From assembly GCA_028277545.1 (NCBI GenBank), contig JANQGB010001268.1:1-5169 (forward strand): a stretch of DNA of 5,169 nt, written 5' to 3'. The notes beneath the pieces were generated by a model. The model did no database searches, was not told the origin of the DNA, and saw only the letters and a list, made by a program, of their open reading frames with translations. A program made the translations under genes and the position numbers. The DNA comes from Phycisphaerae bacterium (GTDB lineage: Bacteria; Planctomycetota; Phycisphaerae; UBA1845). The stretch's first letter is position 1. Each line of letters begins with the position of its first letter. Shown in pieces: positions 1 through 5,169 of this stretch.

Positions 1-1579
1 ACAGCGGGTCAATCTGCTCGAAGGTGACCACGTACCCGCGCGTGCCCAGGAATCGAGCCGACTGGATCTGCTCGCCCGGCGCGAGTCCCTCGATGCTGCC
101 CACGATGGCCAGATTGTTGTCCTGCTCGCCCACCACGTAGACGTTGTTGGTGCTGGGGACTTCCTCGCCCGTCTCCCAGAAGAACAGTCCGTCCGTCGTG
201 GTGGCGACACGGAGGTGGCCGTCATACTCGCCCATGGAGTACTGATTGAGCACTCGTCCCGGCACCGTCGTGGCCCCGACCAGGGCAACGCTGTCTTCCG
301 TGTAGGCGAACTTGTAGATGTCGGTGTTGACGCGGCGGAAGTCGAAGTACCAGTCCGTGTCGGTCAGGTACAGGGCCTCAGTCGACGCGTAGAGCAATCC
401 CGGCTGTGCGAGCACTGCCAGTGCCTGGAACTCGTCGGGGGCGTCGGTATCGAGCGTGATGATCGACGTGACACCGAAGCCGTCAGGGTCTGCCGGACGG
501 TAGAAGTCGTCCCATTCCACCATGTTGCCCTGAACAACCTCGCCGTCCTTGCTGGTCGTCTGGTAGTCAGGCAGCAGGGCGTCGAGTTGTATGGTGGGCA
601 GTCCCAGGTTGTCCTCGTCGGAACCCAGCGGCAGGACGTCGTAATAGGCCTCCGGTTGATTGGCTACAACCAGGCGAAGCACGCCATCTATCATCCGGCT
701 GGAGGCGAGACTGCCGTCGAAAACAGTCTGGGAGGCCAGCACCGGGGCCGTACGATCGGTCACGTCGATGATGGTCACCATCGTTTGTGGCCGGTACTGG
801 AACCAGGGGGCAATGTCTCCCATGGGCTCGGGCAGGGGCTCGAAGTCGGGTTCAACCGGCTCCTCGTCCAGGTCTGCGTCGGCGGAATTTGCTACATCGT
901 CCGCCTGAACAGCGTCGTCCGTCGCGGCTTCCGCGACCGCGGTGGGCAGCACGCCCCCGCCGTAGAACACACCGCTGGTCGAAGTTAGAGCCACGGCCAG
1001 GTCACCGACCAGGTAGAGATCCTGCCCATGACCCTCCAGCGGGAAGGAGCCCATCAACTGCACGTCGTCCGCCGGAACCGCCTGGACGATCTGTATCGAA
1101 TTGCCGGTCATGATGTAAAGGTAGGTTCCGTCCGTCTTGACCACGTCGGCCTCATCGACCCCCTCTTCTTGAGTGGTGGTCTGGGAGAACGAGTCATCAG
1201 TGCCCTCTGCCTCTCCCTCGCCTTCGCCCTCGCCGCCCGTGGCTTCCGGCGCGACTGGAGCGGCATCGCCGCCACCATTGCCGTCTGCGCCGGTCGCGGC
1301 TTCGTCTGCTGCCAAGTCTTCCTCGAACTCGGCGTCGACGTCATCTCGGAAGCCGCCGAACGACTGGTTCTGGGCGACGATCTGCTCCTTGAAGTACGAC
1401 TCTAACTCGTCGGCTGAGGCAAAGCGCTCTAGTTGGGCCAGATTCTGCTCCGGCGGTTGGTCGTCGTTGTTATCGGGCTGATTCTGGTTGGTGTTTTCTT
1501 CCGGCTCGTCCCGGTCGATCTGGCAGCCACCCCACAGCACCAGGCTCGCCACCAACATCACGTTCACAAATGCGCGCAT
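1..1579 (-). CDS. Secreted beta-propeller domain lipoprotein, 3' part missing
   Basis: The frame is open from an ATG at 1579-1577 to the left edge, giving 526 residues and no stop. Residues 1-19 form a signal peptide (MRAF, then a hydrophobic stretch) ending in LWGGC, a lipobox with an unusual Trp at -3, so Cys19 is the likely lipidated residue. An Asn/Gln/Asp/Pro-rich linker follows (about 22-46), then an acidic Gly/Glu-rich segment (about 78-130). The propeller begins with QEEGVDEADVVKTDG (137-151), the signature of the bacterial and archaeal 'beta propeller' family (PF09826 type). Other family-like blocks are GRVLNQYSMGEYDGHLRVAT (441-460), NNVYVVG (478-484) and the run from GLAPGEQIQSARFLGTRGY (498-516) to VVTFEQIDPL (517-526). 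A second acidic Ala/Asp/Glu/Pro-rich insertion lies at about 213-256. The product should act outside the cytoplasmic membrane, anchored by lipid. Its biochemical role is unknown; family membership suggests a binding scaffold. The family call is firm, the lipid anchor likely. Confidence 0.9.
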   Translation of the reverse strand, partial: MRAFVNVMLVASLVLWGGCQIDRDEPEENTNQNQPDNNDDQPPEQNLAQLERFASADELESYFKEQIVAQNQSFGGFRDDVDAEFEEDLAADEAATGADGNGGGDAAPVAPEATGGEGEGEGEAEGTDDSFSQTTTQEEGVDEADVVKTDGTYLYIMTGNSIQIVQAVPADDVQLMGSFPLEGHGQDLYLVGDLAVALTSTSGVFYGGGVLPTAVAEAATDDAVQADDVANSADADLDEEPVEPDFEPLPEPMGDIAPWFQYRPQTMVTIIDVTDRTAPVLASQTVFDGSLASSRMIDGVLRLVVANQPEAYYDVLPLGSDEDNLGLPTIQLDALLPDYQTTSKDGEVVQGNMVEWDDFYRPADPDGFGVTSIITLDTDAPDEFQALAVLAQPGLLYASTEALYLTDTDWYFDFRRVNTDIYKFAYTEDSVALVGATTVPGRVLNQYSMGEYDGHLRVATTTDGLFFWETGEEVPSTNNVYVVGEQDNNLAIVGSIEGLAPGEQIQSARFLGTRGYVVTFEQIDPL

Positions 1580-1725
1580 GTGTCTCCTCCATCGTTAGTT
1601 AGGGTCCCCATATCTTGAACTTCGCGCCGGAGGAAGTATCGGCCACCAGAGTGCCCGGTCAAGTGTCCGAGCATGTAGAAAATCGTCTGTGCCAACTTGG
1701 GAGCAGCGCCCAGGTCCGGCGCCAT
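1564..1725 (-). CDS. Doubtful small ORF, 53 codons, overlapping the propeller start
   Basis: This is a possible small protein beginning MAPDLGAAPKLAQTIFYMLG, from an ATG at 1725-1723 to a TGA at 1566-1564. A purine-rich AGGGACGAG lies directly before the ATG and could serve as a weak ribosome binding site. An in-frame TTG upstream at 1761 would lengthen it to 65 codons. The codons are fairly GC-rich at third positions and the stop overlaps the propeller start by 16 nt, as in translationally coupled genes. Against it: I recognise no family, the complementary strand is also open here, and the candidate propeller promoter falls inside it. It may be chance, or the remnant of a decayed gene. Confidence 0.18.
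   Translation of the reverse strand: MAPDLGAAPKLAQTIFYMLGHLTGHSGGRYFLRREVQDMGTLTNDGGDTCAHL
1584..1590 (-). promoter_or_regulatory. Shine-Dalgarno of the propeller gene
   Basis: On the minus strand GGAGGAG precedes the ATG with a short 4-nt gap (ACAC). It is the strongest ribosome binding site in the window and fixes the start at 1579. The start also places the hydrophobic signal sequence directly at the N terminus, which supports it independently. Confidence 0.8.
1635..1662 (-). promoter_or_regulatory. Candidate sigma70-type promoter for the propeller gene
   Basis: Read on the minus strand, TTGACC (1662-1657) and GATACT (1640-1635) are separated by 16 nt. The -35 box matches 5 of 6 consensus bases and the -10 box 4 of 6. 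A start site near 1628 would leave a leader of about 50 nt before the ATG at 1579. The site lies between the hairpins that follow the upstream peptidase gene and the propeller ribosome binding site, which suits a separate transcription unit. It rests on motif matching only. Confidence 0.4.
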
Positions 1726-1781
1726 CTCGTCCCTGGCTCCGTGTCCCAGGGGCATTGGCAAGACGCTGCACTACTGAACCG

Positions 1782-1803
1782 GGCAGCTCAGGTGCTGAGA
1801 GCC
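1782..1803 (-). terminator. Second hairpin after the M14 peptidase gene, weak
   Basis: CTCAG and CTGAG pair around a 3-nt loop (1787-1799). GGC and GCC (1782-1784 and 1801-1803) add three outer pairs beyond a small internal loop. It lies 43 nt past the peptidase stop and has no T-run after it on either strand. It could protect a 3' end or aid termination together with the hairpin at 1809-1831, but it is not a standard intrinsic terminator. Confidence 0.2.
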
Positions 1804-1808
1804 GCCTG

Positions 1809-1831
1809 CGTCGGCTGAGGACGTGCCGACG
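1809..1831 (-). terminator. Hairpin just downstream of the M14 peptidase gene, possible terminator
   Basis: CGTCGGC and GCCGACG form a perfect GC-rich 7-bp stem around a 9-nt loop. The hairpin starts 14 nt after the TAA stop of the peptidase gene, where the end of an accA-peptidase transcript would be expected. No U-run follows, so either termination here relies on Rho or the structure is only a 3' end stabiliser. Confidence 0.35.
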
Positions 1832-1845
1832 GGGCGTGGCCCGGA

Positions 1846-2562
1846 TTAGTCGCAGCCTGCCATTAGCGCCAGTCGGTTGTCTTCCCAGCAGCGTTTGGAT
1901 GAGTGGTGCGAGGGGAGTTCCAGTGTCACCATGGGGATGCTTCGTTCCACGCCGGCCCAGTAGCCGAAGCTGCCCGGTGTCGGGTACCCGATCGACTCGA
2001 TCACGGGGTACCTGTTGTGTGACGCCAGGGCGTGGGCCAGGTCCTTTCCCGCCGGTCCGTCGAAGTTGTTGCAGAACCGCCGGTCGCCGATGGAGTGGAC
2101 GGTGATGATGTCCGCTGGTTCGGTGGCCTCGATCAGGTCTATCAGGGCGCGACACTCGGGCTCGCTGGCCGGCGCCCTGCCGCCATAGTATCTGCGCCGC
2201 GGCGGGCCGGGTGACCAGTTCTCAGTGGGAAAGTTGCGGTTCAGGTCGACGCCGTTGGCGTTCCGCCGGTTACGCCGCGCGTAGCCGTCCGGGTTCACCA
2301 GCGGGACTATGGTCACGGACCGGGTCTCGCGCTCGAACGTCTGTTCAGCGAGTCGTTCACAGAGACGGCGGGCCAGGTAGACTCCCTTGGGCTCGTCGCC
2401 GTGAAAGCCCCCCAGAATAAGCCGCCCGCGGCTTCTGCCGCCGAACTGCAGGGCGTCAATCGGTCTGCCCTCTACTGACTTGCCGACACGGCGGGCGTAC
2501 CGGTGCAGGTCGGCTGGCACCGCGGAATCCCAGTCCAACGCTAGTCGTGCAGCGGTCTTCAC
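1846..2562 (-). CDS. M14 zinc peptidase, MpaA-like (murein peptide amidase type)
   Basis: A 238-residue metallopeptidase of the carboxypeptidase M14 fold. The zinc site is visible as HGDE (His54, Glu57) and a third ligand His156 in ITVHS. NPDG (90-93) and DLNRNFP (106-112) are the substrate-binding loops, with Asn108-Arg109 as the carboxylate-binding pair. Glu215 in VTLELP is the expected catalytic glutamate. There is no signal peptide, so it should be cytoplasmic. Length and layout are close to E. coli MpaA (about 240 residues), which cuts the gamma-D-Glu-diaminopimelate bond of murein peptides during recycling; the exact substrate here is inferred. The start is GTG at 2562, because a TAG sits 12 codons upstream in frame with no ATG between. 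A weak AGAAG (2576-2572) lies 9 nt before it. The gene follows accA by 32 nt, so an operon is likely. The family is secure, MpaA function only probable. Confidence 0.85.
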   Translation of the reverse strand: MKTAARLALDWDSAVPADLHRYARRVGKSVEGRPIDALQFGGRSRGRLILGGFHGDEPKGVYLARRLCERLAEQTFERETRSVTIVPLVNPDGYARRNRRNANGVDLNRNFPTENWSPGPPRRRYYGGRAPASEPECRALIDLIEATEPADIITVHSIGDRRFCNNFDGPAGKDLAHALASHNRYPVIESIGYPTPGSFGYWAGVERSIPMVTLELPSHHSSKRCWEDNRLALMAGCD

Positions 2563-2594
2563 TATGGAGGGCTTCTGAAAGCAGGCGCGGTGAT

Positions 2595-3725
2595 CTAGGT
2601 CGTGTGTCTGCTCGTGGATCGCTTGGTTACCGAGAGCCGGTCCACGCCGACGGCGGGCGCCAGCCGGCCGCTGGGCGTGCCAGCCGAGGTGCGCCTGGAG
2701 CGCGGTTTCTTGGACGCGTCAACGGACTCGAAGAAGCTGCCCAGCTTTCGGATGCGCTCGTACCGCCGCTTGAGCAGGGTATCAGTCTTGAGGCGTTTGA
2801 GGTCCCTGAGGTTGTCCGCCAGGTATCGCTCCAGGTTAGCTGCCGTGGTGGCCGGGTCGCGGTGGGCACCGCCCAACGGTTCGGCGATGACCTCGTCGAT
2901 CACGTTGAGCTTGCTCAGTTCCTTGGAGGTCAGTTTAAGCGATTCGGCTGCCCGTTTACGCTGCTCGGCGGTCTTGAAGAGGATCGCGGCGCAGCCTTCC
3001 GGAGAAATAACGGAGTAGAACGAGTGCTCCAGCATCGCCACCCGATCTCCCACGCCGATGCCCAGCGCGCCGCCGGAACCGCCCTCGCCGATGACCACGC
3101 AACAGATTGGCGTTTCCAGACGGGCCATCTCCATTAGATTGACGGCGATCGCCTGGGCAATGCCGCGCTCTTCGGCTCCGATCCCCGGGTAGGCGCCCTG
3201 CGTGTCAATCATGCATACCACCGGCAGATTGTACTTGGCCGCCAGCTTCATCTTCAGCAATGCTTTACGGTATCCCTCGGGGTGTGCACAGCCGAAGTTG
3301 CACGCGATTCGCTCTTTGGTGTCCTTCCCCTTGTTGTGTCCGACGATCATCACCTTGTGACCGGCGATGCGCCCGAACCCGGTGACCACAGCGGCATCGT
3401 CCCCGAAGGCCCGGTCACCATGCAGCTCACAGAAGTCCTTGACCATCAGGTTGATGTAGTCAGTGACCAGGGGGCGCTGGGGGTGGCGAGCGACCAGTAC
3501 GGTCTCCCAGGGCGTCAGGCTGGAGTAGAGCCGCTTGGTGCGGGCTCGCAGCCGGGTCCGCTGCTTCTTGATTTCTCCGGCGACATCCCGGCCAGTCTCG
3601 CCCTGCTCCTGCTCGAGGTGGACGATGTCCTGGCAGATCCTCTGCAGCGGTTTCTCGAACTCCAGGAAACCATTACCGCCGTTCATAAGTGTATCCAGCC
3701 CAGGAGGGGTCGGCTTCACGGCCAT
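2595..3725 (-). CDS. accA: Acetyl-CoA carboxylase carboxyltransferase subunit alpha
   Basis: With AccD, AccA transfers the carboxyl group from biotinylated BCCP to acetyl-CoA, making malonyl-CoA for fatty-acid synthesis in the cytoplasm. Recognition is unambiguous: FLEFEKPL (20-27), ELHGDRAFGDD (100-110), CAHPEGYRKAL (146-156), DTQGAYPGIGAEERGIAQAI (174-193), GEGGSGGALGIGVGDRVAML (213-232) and YSVISPEGCAAILFK (237-251). The core ends near residue 332, where E. coli AccA (about 319 residues) also ends. About 44 further residues form a basic Ser/Arg/Thr/Lys-rich tail that looks disordered. The ATG at 3725 gives 376 residues, but Met14 (ATG at 3686) stands where family members usually begin, just before the FLEFEKP block. 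Neither start has a good ribosome binding site, so 363 residues is a real alternative. The partner accD is not in the window. The TAG stop is at 2597-2595. Confidence 0.97.
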   Translation of the reverse strand: MAVKPTPPGLDTLMNGGNGFLEFEKPLQRICQDIVHLEQEQGETGRDVAGEIKKQRTRLRARTKRLYSSLTPWETVLVARHPQRPLVTDYINLMVKDFCELHGDRAFGDDAAVVTGFGRIAGHKVMIVGHNKGKDTKERIACNFGCAHPEGYRKALLKMKLAAKYNLPVVCMIDTQGAYPGIGAEERGIAQAIAVNLMEMARLETPICCVVIGEGGSGGALGIGVGDRVAMLEHSFYSVISPEGCAAILFKTAEQRKRAAESLKLTSKELSKLNVIDEVIAEPLGGAHRDPATTAANLERYLADNLRDLKRLKTDTLLKRRYERIRKLGSFFESVDASKKPRSRRTSAGTPSGRLAPAVGVDRLSVTKRSTSRHTT

Positions 3726-3830
3726 ATTTACGTCTTATCTAAAAAGGTGTGCTTGTTCGCTTAGTCAAAAATCCGCGCCGCTTCCTCCCCAAGCTCCAAT
3801 AGCCTATCCCGAAACACCGCTCGGGCAAGC

Positions 3831-3846
3831 GCGAAACGGCGAAACG
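3831..3846. repeat. Tandem direct repeat, 2 x 8 bp
   Basis: GCGAAACG occurs twice in immediate succession, and a related CGAAACACC stands at 3810-3818. It lies about 110 nt upstream of the accA start. It could be half of an operator array, but with two units chance is a fair explanation. Confidence 0.35.
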
Positions 3847-3851
3847 ATGAG

Positions 3852-3886
3852 ATTCCTGACATCATGATACGGGGCCTGTCAGGGAT
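3852..3886. repeat. Inverted repeat, 10-bp arms, 15-nt loop
   Basis: ATTCCTGACA (3852-3861) pairs with TGTCAGGGAT (3877-3886). Nine pairs are standard and one is a U-G wobble if transcribed from the plus strand. The loop contains the 8-bp palindrome ATCATGAT (3861-3868, sharing one base with the left arm). The only non-Watson-Crick pair is a wobble on plus and a mismatch on minus, which favours the plus strand slightly if it acts as RNA. It could also be a DNA operator. No T-run follows, so it is not an ordinary terminator. Confidence 0.5.
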
Positions 3887-3904
3887 GCTATTGCCTTTAA
3901 TAGC
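3887..3904. repeat. Inverted repeat, 6-bp arms, 6-nt loop, next to the previous one
   Basis: GCTATT and AATAGC form a perfect stem around GCCTTT. It begins at the base after the preceding inverted repeat ends and stops directly before the TTGACA at 3905-3910. The tight packing of the three elements is more notable than the short stem itself. Confidence 0.45.
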
Positions 3905-4216
3905 TTGACAATAAAGAGTTTGCGGCAATCTGCCTCCAATCGGCCCGGTTGGCGAGCAGGCACGATTGCGGTAGATACCCCGGGCCGCATCCGCCGGGCG
4001 CTGCACACTGGTTGATATACGCGCGGCGGGCCCAGCGGTTGCAGGACCGGCCTCGGTTCGTTCCGGTTGGGTCGAGATCACGGCTTGGCGCGCAGGCCAG
4101 CCGGACTGACTCGGGTGACGGCCGTTCTCAGACGCCATGCCTGGCGGCGGGATCCGAGTCTGGCTGCAACCTTGATCAGCCTGGCTACGCTGACAACTTG
4201 GCCTCCTCGGCTGAAG

Positions 4217-4235
4217 CCTGTTTCACGGAGACAGG
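4217..4235. repeat. Compact hairpin, 8-bp stem, 3-nt loop, upstream of the pheA promoter
   Basis: CCTGTTTC, loop ACG, GAGACAGG: eight pairs including one U-G wobble on the plus strand. It ends 31 nt upstream of the pheA -35 box, so it would lie outside the predicted pheA transcript. It could be a protein binding site or a 3' end structure of an unseen plus-strand transcript. No T-run follows. Confidence 0.4.
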
Positions 4236-4242
4236 AAGCGGG

Positions 4243-4323
4243 CTCATGCCGGTTTCTTCGCCAATATTGACGACTAAGCCATTCTGGCATATAAGGCGAG
4301 ATTCGCATTTTTGCCGGCATGAG
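4243..4323. repeat. Perfect 10-bp inverted repeat bracketing the pheA promoter
   Basis: CTCATGCCGG (4243-4252) and CCGGCATGAG (4314-4323) are exact reverse complements, 61 bp apart. The left arm lies 14 bp upstream of the -35 box. The right arm lies in the predicted leader, about 12-22 nt after the likely start site. Only the right arm would be transcribed from that promoter, so the pair cannot act as an RNA hairpin in that transcript; a DNA operator pair is the more natural reading. Confidence 0.5.
4267..4295 (+). promoter_or_regulatory. Strong sigma70-type promoter for pheA
   Basis: TTGACG (4267-4272), a spacer of exactly 17 nt, then TATAAG (4290-4295). Each box matches 5 of 6 consensus bases. 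Transcription would start near 4302, leaving about 45 nt before the GTG of pheA. The position, orientation and ideal spacing make this the best promoter in the window. Confidence 0.75.
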
Positions 4324-4335
4324 GCGTTCGTGCCC

Positions 4336-4339
4336 GGAG
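4336..4339 (+). promoter_or_regulatory. Shine-Dalgarno of pheA that decides its GTG start
   Basis: GGAG is followed after 7 nt by GTG at 4347-4349. An in-frame TGA at 4320-4322 excludes a start further upstream, and no in-frame ATG appears before codon 81, far inside the chorismate mutase domain. This makes the GTG start close to certain. Confidence 0.8.
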
Positions 4340-4346
4340 CGAAGTT

Positions 4347-5169
4347 GTGCCGGAATCCGACGAACAGCTTGAAGCCTGGCGCCGGCAGATCGACGAGCTG
4401 GACCGTCAGGTCATCGCCGGGCTGAACGAGCGGGCCCGGCTGGTGGTGGAGGTCGGCCGGCACAAGGCGGCGAAGGGGACGCCGGTGTACGCCCCGGACC
4501 GCGAGCGCGAAGTGCTGGACGGGATAGCCCGGCTGAACCAGGGGCCGCTGTCGAATCGCACTCTGGCGGCGATCTACCGAGAACTGATGAGCGGCAGTTT
4601 CGTGCTTGAGCGCCCGCCTCGTATCGCCTTTTTGGGGCCTCGCGGCAGCTTCTCGCACCTGGCGGCGGTTCGGAAGTTTGGCTCGTCGGTGGAATCAGAA
4701 CCGCTGAGCCACATCGAAGCGATTTTCGAGGAGGTGGAGCGCGAGCACGTAGACCTCGGCGTGGTGCCGGTGGAGAATTCGGCCGGTGGCGGGGTGGTGG
4801 ATACGTTGGACGCCATGCTCCGGCACAACGTCTCCGTCTGTGCGGAGATCAACCTTGCGGTCCACCTGCACCTGCTCGGTGGGTGCTCCCTGGAGGAAAT
4901 TGAGAAGGTGTACTCCAAGCCGGAAGCGTTCGCTCAGTGCCAGCGCTGGCTGATGGAGACGGGCCTCTACGACCGGCGAGTGGCGGTGGCCAGCACCAGC
5001 AAGGCGGCGGAACTGGTGGCGGCCGATCCGAAGGCGGCAGCCATCGGTAGCAGCCTGGCGGGTGAGTTGTACGGGCTGGCCAAGCTCTGCGACCGGATCG
5101 AGGACGACCCCGAGAACACGACCCGCTTCCTGGTGATTTCGAGACAGGCACCGGCCGAGACCGGCCGGG
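4347..5169 (+). CDS. pheA: Bifunctional chorismate mutase / prephenate dehydratase (P-protein), 3' end missing
   Basis: The frame starts at GTG 4347 and runs off the right edge after 274 codons. P-proteins are about 360-390 residues, so the C-terminal ACT domain that senses phenylalanine lies outside. Residues 1-90 are an AroQ-type chorismate mutase (chorismate to prephenate): Arg12, Arg29, Lys40, Arg52 and Glu53 match the E. coli active-site residues. The position of E. coli Asp48 is Ala49, and Gln88 is replaced by Glu88; I believe glutamate is common there in P-proteins of this kind. Residues 91-266 are the prephenate dehydratase domain (prephenate to phenylpyruvate): IAFLGPRGSFSHLAA (93-107), GVVPVENSAGGGVVDTLD (138-155), and NTTRFLVIS (257-265) with the catalytic Thr-Arg-Phe motif. 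The enzyme is cytoplasmic. The gene has its own promoter and diverges from accA. Confidence 0.96.
   Translation, partial: MPESDEQLEAWRRQIDELDRQVIAGLNERARLVVEVGRHKAAKGTPVYAPDREREVLDGIARLNQGPLSNRTLAAIYRELMSGSFVLERPPRIAFLGPRGSFSHLAAVRKFGSSVESEPLSHIEAIFEEVEREHVDLGVVPVENSAGGGVVDTLDAMLRHNVSVCAEINLAVHLHLLGGCSLEEIEKVYSKPEAFAQCQRWLMETGLYDRRVAVASTSKAAELVAADPKAAAIGSSLAGELYGLAKLCDRIEDDPENTTRFLVISRQAPAETGR

Larger units (their letters stand above)
3726..4346. other. Divergent intergenic region between accA and pheA, no convincing gene
   Basis: These 621 nt separate two divergently transcribed genes. Open frames exist on both strands, for example minus 4138-3761 and plus 3949-4425, but their products are Arg/Pro/Ser-rich with no recognisable motif, as expected for chance frames in GC-rich DNA. 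The stretch around 3840-3935 is visibly AT-richer than its surroundings and holds two adjoining inverted repeats and a perfect TTGACA (3905-3910) that lacks a matching -10 box. The right end carries the pheA promoter and an inverted repeat around it. I saw no tRNA, T-box or other known RNA motif. No accA promoter could be assigned with confidence. Confidence 0.7.

Noticed and set aside
215..988. Long plus-strand open frame of 257 codons opposite the propeller gene
   Set aside because: It is the antisense shadow of a clearly recognisable propeller protein in GC-rich DNA, and its product matches no family I know.
1209..1245. Repetitive CTCGCC/TTCGCC stretch as a satellite or regulatory repeat
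   Set aside because: It simply encodes the Gly/Glu-rich acidic run at about residues 115-126 of the propeller protein.
3739..3768. TTGACT and TAGATA on the minus strand as an accA promoter
   Set aside because: The boxes (3768-3763 and 3741-3736) are 21 nt apart, too far for a sigma70 promoter, and no better -10 box sits at 16-18 nt.
4051..4075. GGTTCGTTCC as the T-arm of a tRNA
   Set aside because: The invariant A of the T loop is missing and no acceptor, D or anticodon stem can be drawn around it.
3761..4138. Minus-strand open frame of 125 codons upstream of accA
   Set aside because: Most of it reads as chance GC-rich translation with no family resemblance; only its last 34 codons are mildly protein-like, which is noted under the long-gap finding.
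4300..4311. GCGA-GAT-TCGC followed by T5 near 4297-4312 as an intrinsic terminator
   Set aside because: The stem has only 4 bp and it would sit at the very start of the pheA transcript, where termination would silence the gene.
4319..4372. Upstream ORF of 17 codons (MRRSCPERSCAGIRRTA) overlapping the pheA start as a leader peptide
   Set aside because: It has no ribosome binding site, contains no phenylalanine, and its ATG is simply part of the inverted-repeat arm.
3949..4425. Plus-strand open frame of 158 codons running into pheA
   Set aside because: The product has no motif, is rich in Arg, Ser, Pro and Gly, and overlaps the real pheA start in another frame.

Overview
The window comes from a GC-rich bacterial chromosome. 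It carries three genes on the minus strand and one on the plus strand, two of them cut by the window edges. The Asn/Gln/Asp-rich linker behind the lipoprotein cysteine of the first gene, the fused chorismate mutase-prephenate dehydratase, the GTG starts and the mix of strong and weak Shine-Dalgarno sites would fit a planctomycete-like (for example Phycisphaerae) or similar high-GC Gram-negative lineage. That placement is an inference from style, not from a marker gene.

Layout. (1) 1-1579, minus: the first 526 residues of a secreted, probably lipid-anchored beta-propeller protein, open at the left edge. (2) 1580-1845: a spacer with the propeller gene's Shine-Dalgarno, a candidate sigma70-type promoter, a doubtful small ORF and two short hairpins just after the next gene. 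(3) 1846-2562, minus: a cytoplasmic M14 zinc peptidase of MpaA size and type. (4) 2595-3725, minus: accA, the alpha subunit of acetyl-CoA carboxyltransferase, only 32 nt upstream of the peptidase gene and probably co-transcribed with it. (5) 3726-4346: a 621-nt divergent intergenic region with no convincing gene, but with several inverted repeats and a very good promoter at its right end. (6) 4347 to the right edge, plus: pheA, the bifunctional P-protein of phenylalanine synthesis, cut before its ACT domain.

How the parts relate. accA (first step of fatty-acid synthesis) and the peptidase (turnover of murein peptides) look like a short operon with an envelope theme. The propeller gene downstream probably has its own promoter. 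pheA is transcribed divergently from a TTGACG-N17-TATAAG promoter with a predicted leader of only about 45 nt, so classical peptide attenuation is unlikely. A perfect 10-bp inverted repeat brackets that promoter and is the best candidate regulatory site.

I see no mobile element, CRISPR array, tRNA, rRNA or obvious new multi-gene system. The coding content is mostly housekeeping, and the points worth following up lie in the intergenic DNA and in lineage-specific protein extensions.
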